Source: Gordonia namibiensis NBRC 108229
Lineage (GTDB): Bacteria; Actinomycetota; Actinomycetes; Mycobacteriales; Mycobacteriaceae
DNA length: 64,000 nt
Direction of reading: 5' to 3'
Assembly (NCBI RefSeq): GCF_000298235.1
Contig: NZ_BAHE01000002.1
Coordinates: 186,001 to 250,000 of the forward strand
Position numbers and translations under genes: made by a program. The notes beneath the pieces are model-generated. The model had not been told where the DNA came from. It made no database searches and saw nothing but the letters and a program-made list of their open reading frames with translations. Shown here piece after piece: positions 63,020-64,000 of this stretch. The first letter of the stretch is position 1. Each line of letters starts with the position of its first letter.

Positions 63020-63922
63020 GTGTTCACGATCGGAATAGTGGCGGCATCGCTTGCCGCGGTGGCCTACGGACTGTCGACGGTCCTTCGCGCGCTCGGCGCC
63101 CGGAACGCCGCCGGGCCGGATACCGCAGGGGTCACGGCCGAGGGCGGGCCGTCGTTGCGCTCGACTCTCGACACCTTCCGCGACCCCGCCTTCCTCGTCG
63201 GCACCCTCATGGTGGTCCTCGGTTTCGCCGGCGGGGCCGTCGCCGCCCGACTGCTCCCACTCTTCCTGGCGCAGACGATCGTCGCCGGGAATCTGATCGT
63301 CACCGCGCTTCTCGGCAGCGCGCTCCTCGGTACGAAGCTCCGAGGCCGAGACCTGGGCGCGATGGGCGTCGTCGTGGCATCGCTCTGCATGCTCGGCGCG
63401 TCGGCGTCACACGAGGCCAGAACCGCCCACGACATGACCTTTCACTGGGCTCTCTTCATCGTGTCGACGGTGGTCGCGGTCGTCGGCCTGATCGTCGTCC
63501 GCCTACTCGGACGGCGCGGCGCGATCCTCGCGGGAGCGCTCGCCGGCGCGATGTACGGCGCCCTCGCGGTGGCGGTGCGCGTCCTCGACGGCGTGCACCC
63601 GTTCGACCCCGCAGCCCTGCTGACCGACCCGGCGGCCTGGACCATCGCCCTCGCCGGCGCACTCGCGTTCTACGTGCAGACCGTCGCGCTCCAACTCGGT
63701 CCCGTCAACGCCGTCACCGCGGTGCTCGTGGTGGGCGAGGTCGGGATTCCGTCGGTGATCGGCGTGCTGTTCCTCGGCGACCGCGCCGTCGACGGACTCG
63801 GGTGGCTCGCCTACGTCGGTTTCGCCGGGGCGATAGCGGGAGCCTTCGCGGTCGCGTGGCTCACCTCCCAACCCGACGGCAACGACGCCCCGCGCGGAGT
63901 TCCCGCAGGTTCGACCTCCTGA
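63020..63922 (+). CDS. EamA/DMT-type membrane protein
   Basis: A 300-residue membrane protein with nine or ten helices in two EamA-like halves. IVAASLAAVAYGLSTVLRALGAR at the start and LAFYVQTVALQLGPVNAVTAVLVVGEVGIPSVIGVLFLGD near the end are typical of DMT-superfamily proteins of mycobacteria (Mg-transporter NIPA-like group). TATACC lies 8 nt before the GTG, so the mRNA may be leaderless. The substrate is unknown. Confidence 0.8.
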   Translation: MFTIGIVAASLAAVAYGLSTVLRALGARNAAGPDTAGVTAEGGPSLRSTLDTFRDPAFLVGTLMVVLGFAGGAVAARLLPLFLAQTIVAGNLIVTALLGSALLGTKLRGRDLGAMGVVVASLCMLGASASHEARTAHDMTFHWALFIVSTVVAVVGLIVVRLLGRRGAILAGALAGAMYGALAVAVRVLDGVHPFDPAALLTDPAAWTIALAGALAFYVQTVALQLGPVNAVTAVLVVGEVGIPSVIGVLFLGDRAVDGLGWLAYVGFAGAIAGAFAVAWLTSQPDGNDAPRGVPAGSTS

Positions 63923-63971
63923 CATTGCGACATTCTTCTCTATTTGTGTCTTTGGCCGTAGGATCGGCGCC

Positions 63972-64000
63972 ATGGACGTGCGCGAGATCCTGACCACCAT
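63972..64000 (+). CDS. start of a gene cut by the right edge
   Basis: The ATG with MDVREILTT begins 49 nt after the previous stop, with a possible -10 TAGGAT just before. Only ten codons are visible; identity unknown. Confidence 0.4.

Overview
This window is high-GC DNA from a mycolic-acid-containing actinobacterium (order Mycobacteriales/Corynebacteriales). Gordonia is my best guess for the genus, inferred and not proven. Pointers are an antigen-85-like mycolyltransferase, an LGFP-repeat wall protein, F420/FMN split-barrel (Ddn/PPOX) proteins, a CadI/ArsI-type glyoxalase, many GTG starts and several probably leaderless transcripts. Genes are dense, and many neighbours overlap by 4 nt (ATGA/GTGA). 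I found no rRNA, tRNA or CRISPR array.

Layout: (i) 1-4.8 kb: ethanolamine catabolism, with permease, eutB and eutC translationally coupled on the minus strand. (ii) 5-6.8 kb: a secreted SGNH hydrolase and a 5'-truncated alpha/beta hydrolase. (iii) 6.8-14.9 kb: a genomic island, visibly AT-richer than its surroundings. A tyrosine recombinase, a small HTH protein and a three-zinc-ribbon recombinase-like protein form an overlapping trio, followed by one 1263-codon gene. That gene looks like an effector/scaffold protein of unknown function. Variants of a GCATCAGAYG core site occur three times at the left end and once at the right end of this region, which suggests att/recombinase sites. (iv) 14.9-19.98 kb: SDR/TetR divergent pair, two arsenic-resistance units (arsR-arsI and arsR-acr3), an SRPBCC protein and a cupin. 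(v) 20-32.6 kb: a MalT-like LuxR regulator divergent from a long co-directional operon. The operon carries a benzoylformate-decarboxylase-like enzyme, a cis-CaaD-like tautomerase, an exported alpha/beta hydrolase and a malonate decarboxylase set mdcA-B-C-(D/E fused)-G-H, and is followed by a decayed metallo-beta-lactamase-fold gene. (vi) 32.7-47.3 kb: mixed accessory genes, including an Lcp/MpaB-like haem oxygenase, a lipoprotein, an LGFP protein, an APC permease, arr, an esterase, a large degenerate cyclase-ATPase, a decapitated TetR, a DUF2243-CtaG pair, XRE/SDR and an MBL hydrolase. (vii) 47.3-64 kb: thiolase/HxlR with a clear operator, an aldehyde dehydrogenase, the mycolyltransferase, a GreA-like cluster of uncharacterised genes, gdhA with a textbook terminator, TetR/MFS, a truncated DUF2332 gene, an AlkD-like protein, a PhoD-like phosphatase, small oxidoreductases and a DMT-type permease.

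Functional threads: the ethanolamine operon and gdhA serve carbon and nitrogen supply. The regulator-BFD-tautomerase-hydrolase-mdc block looks like one catabolic unit that ends by converting malonate to acetate. The ars genes cover inorganic and methylated arsenic. The best candidate for an undescribed system is the recombinase-trio island with its single giant cargo gene, which I infer to be a defence-type or mobile-element-linked gene. All family names come from motif recognition by eye; no database search was run.
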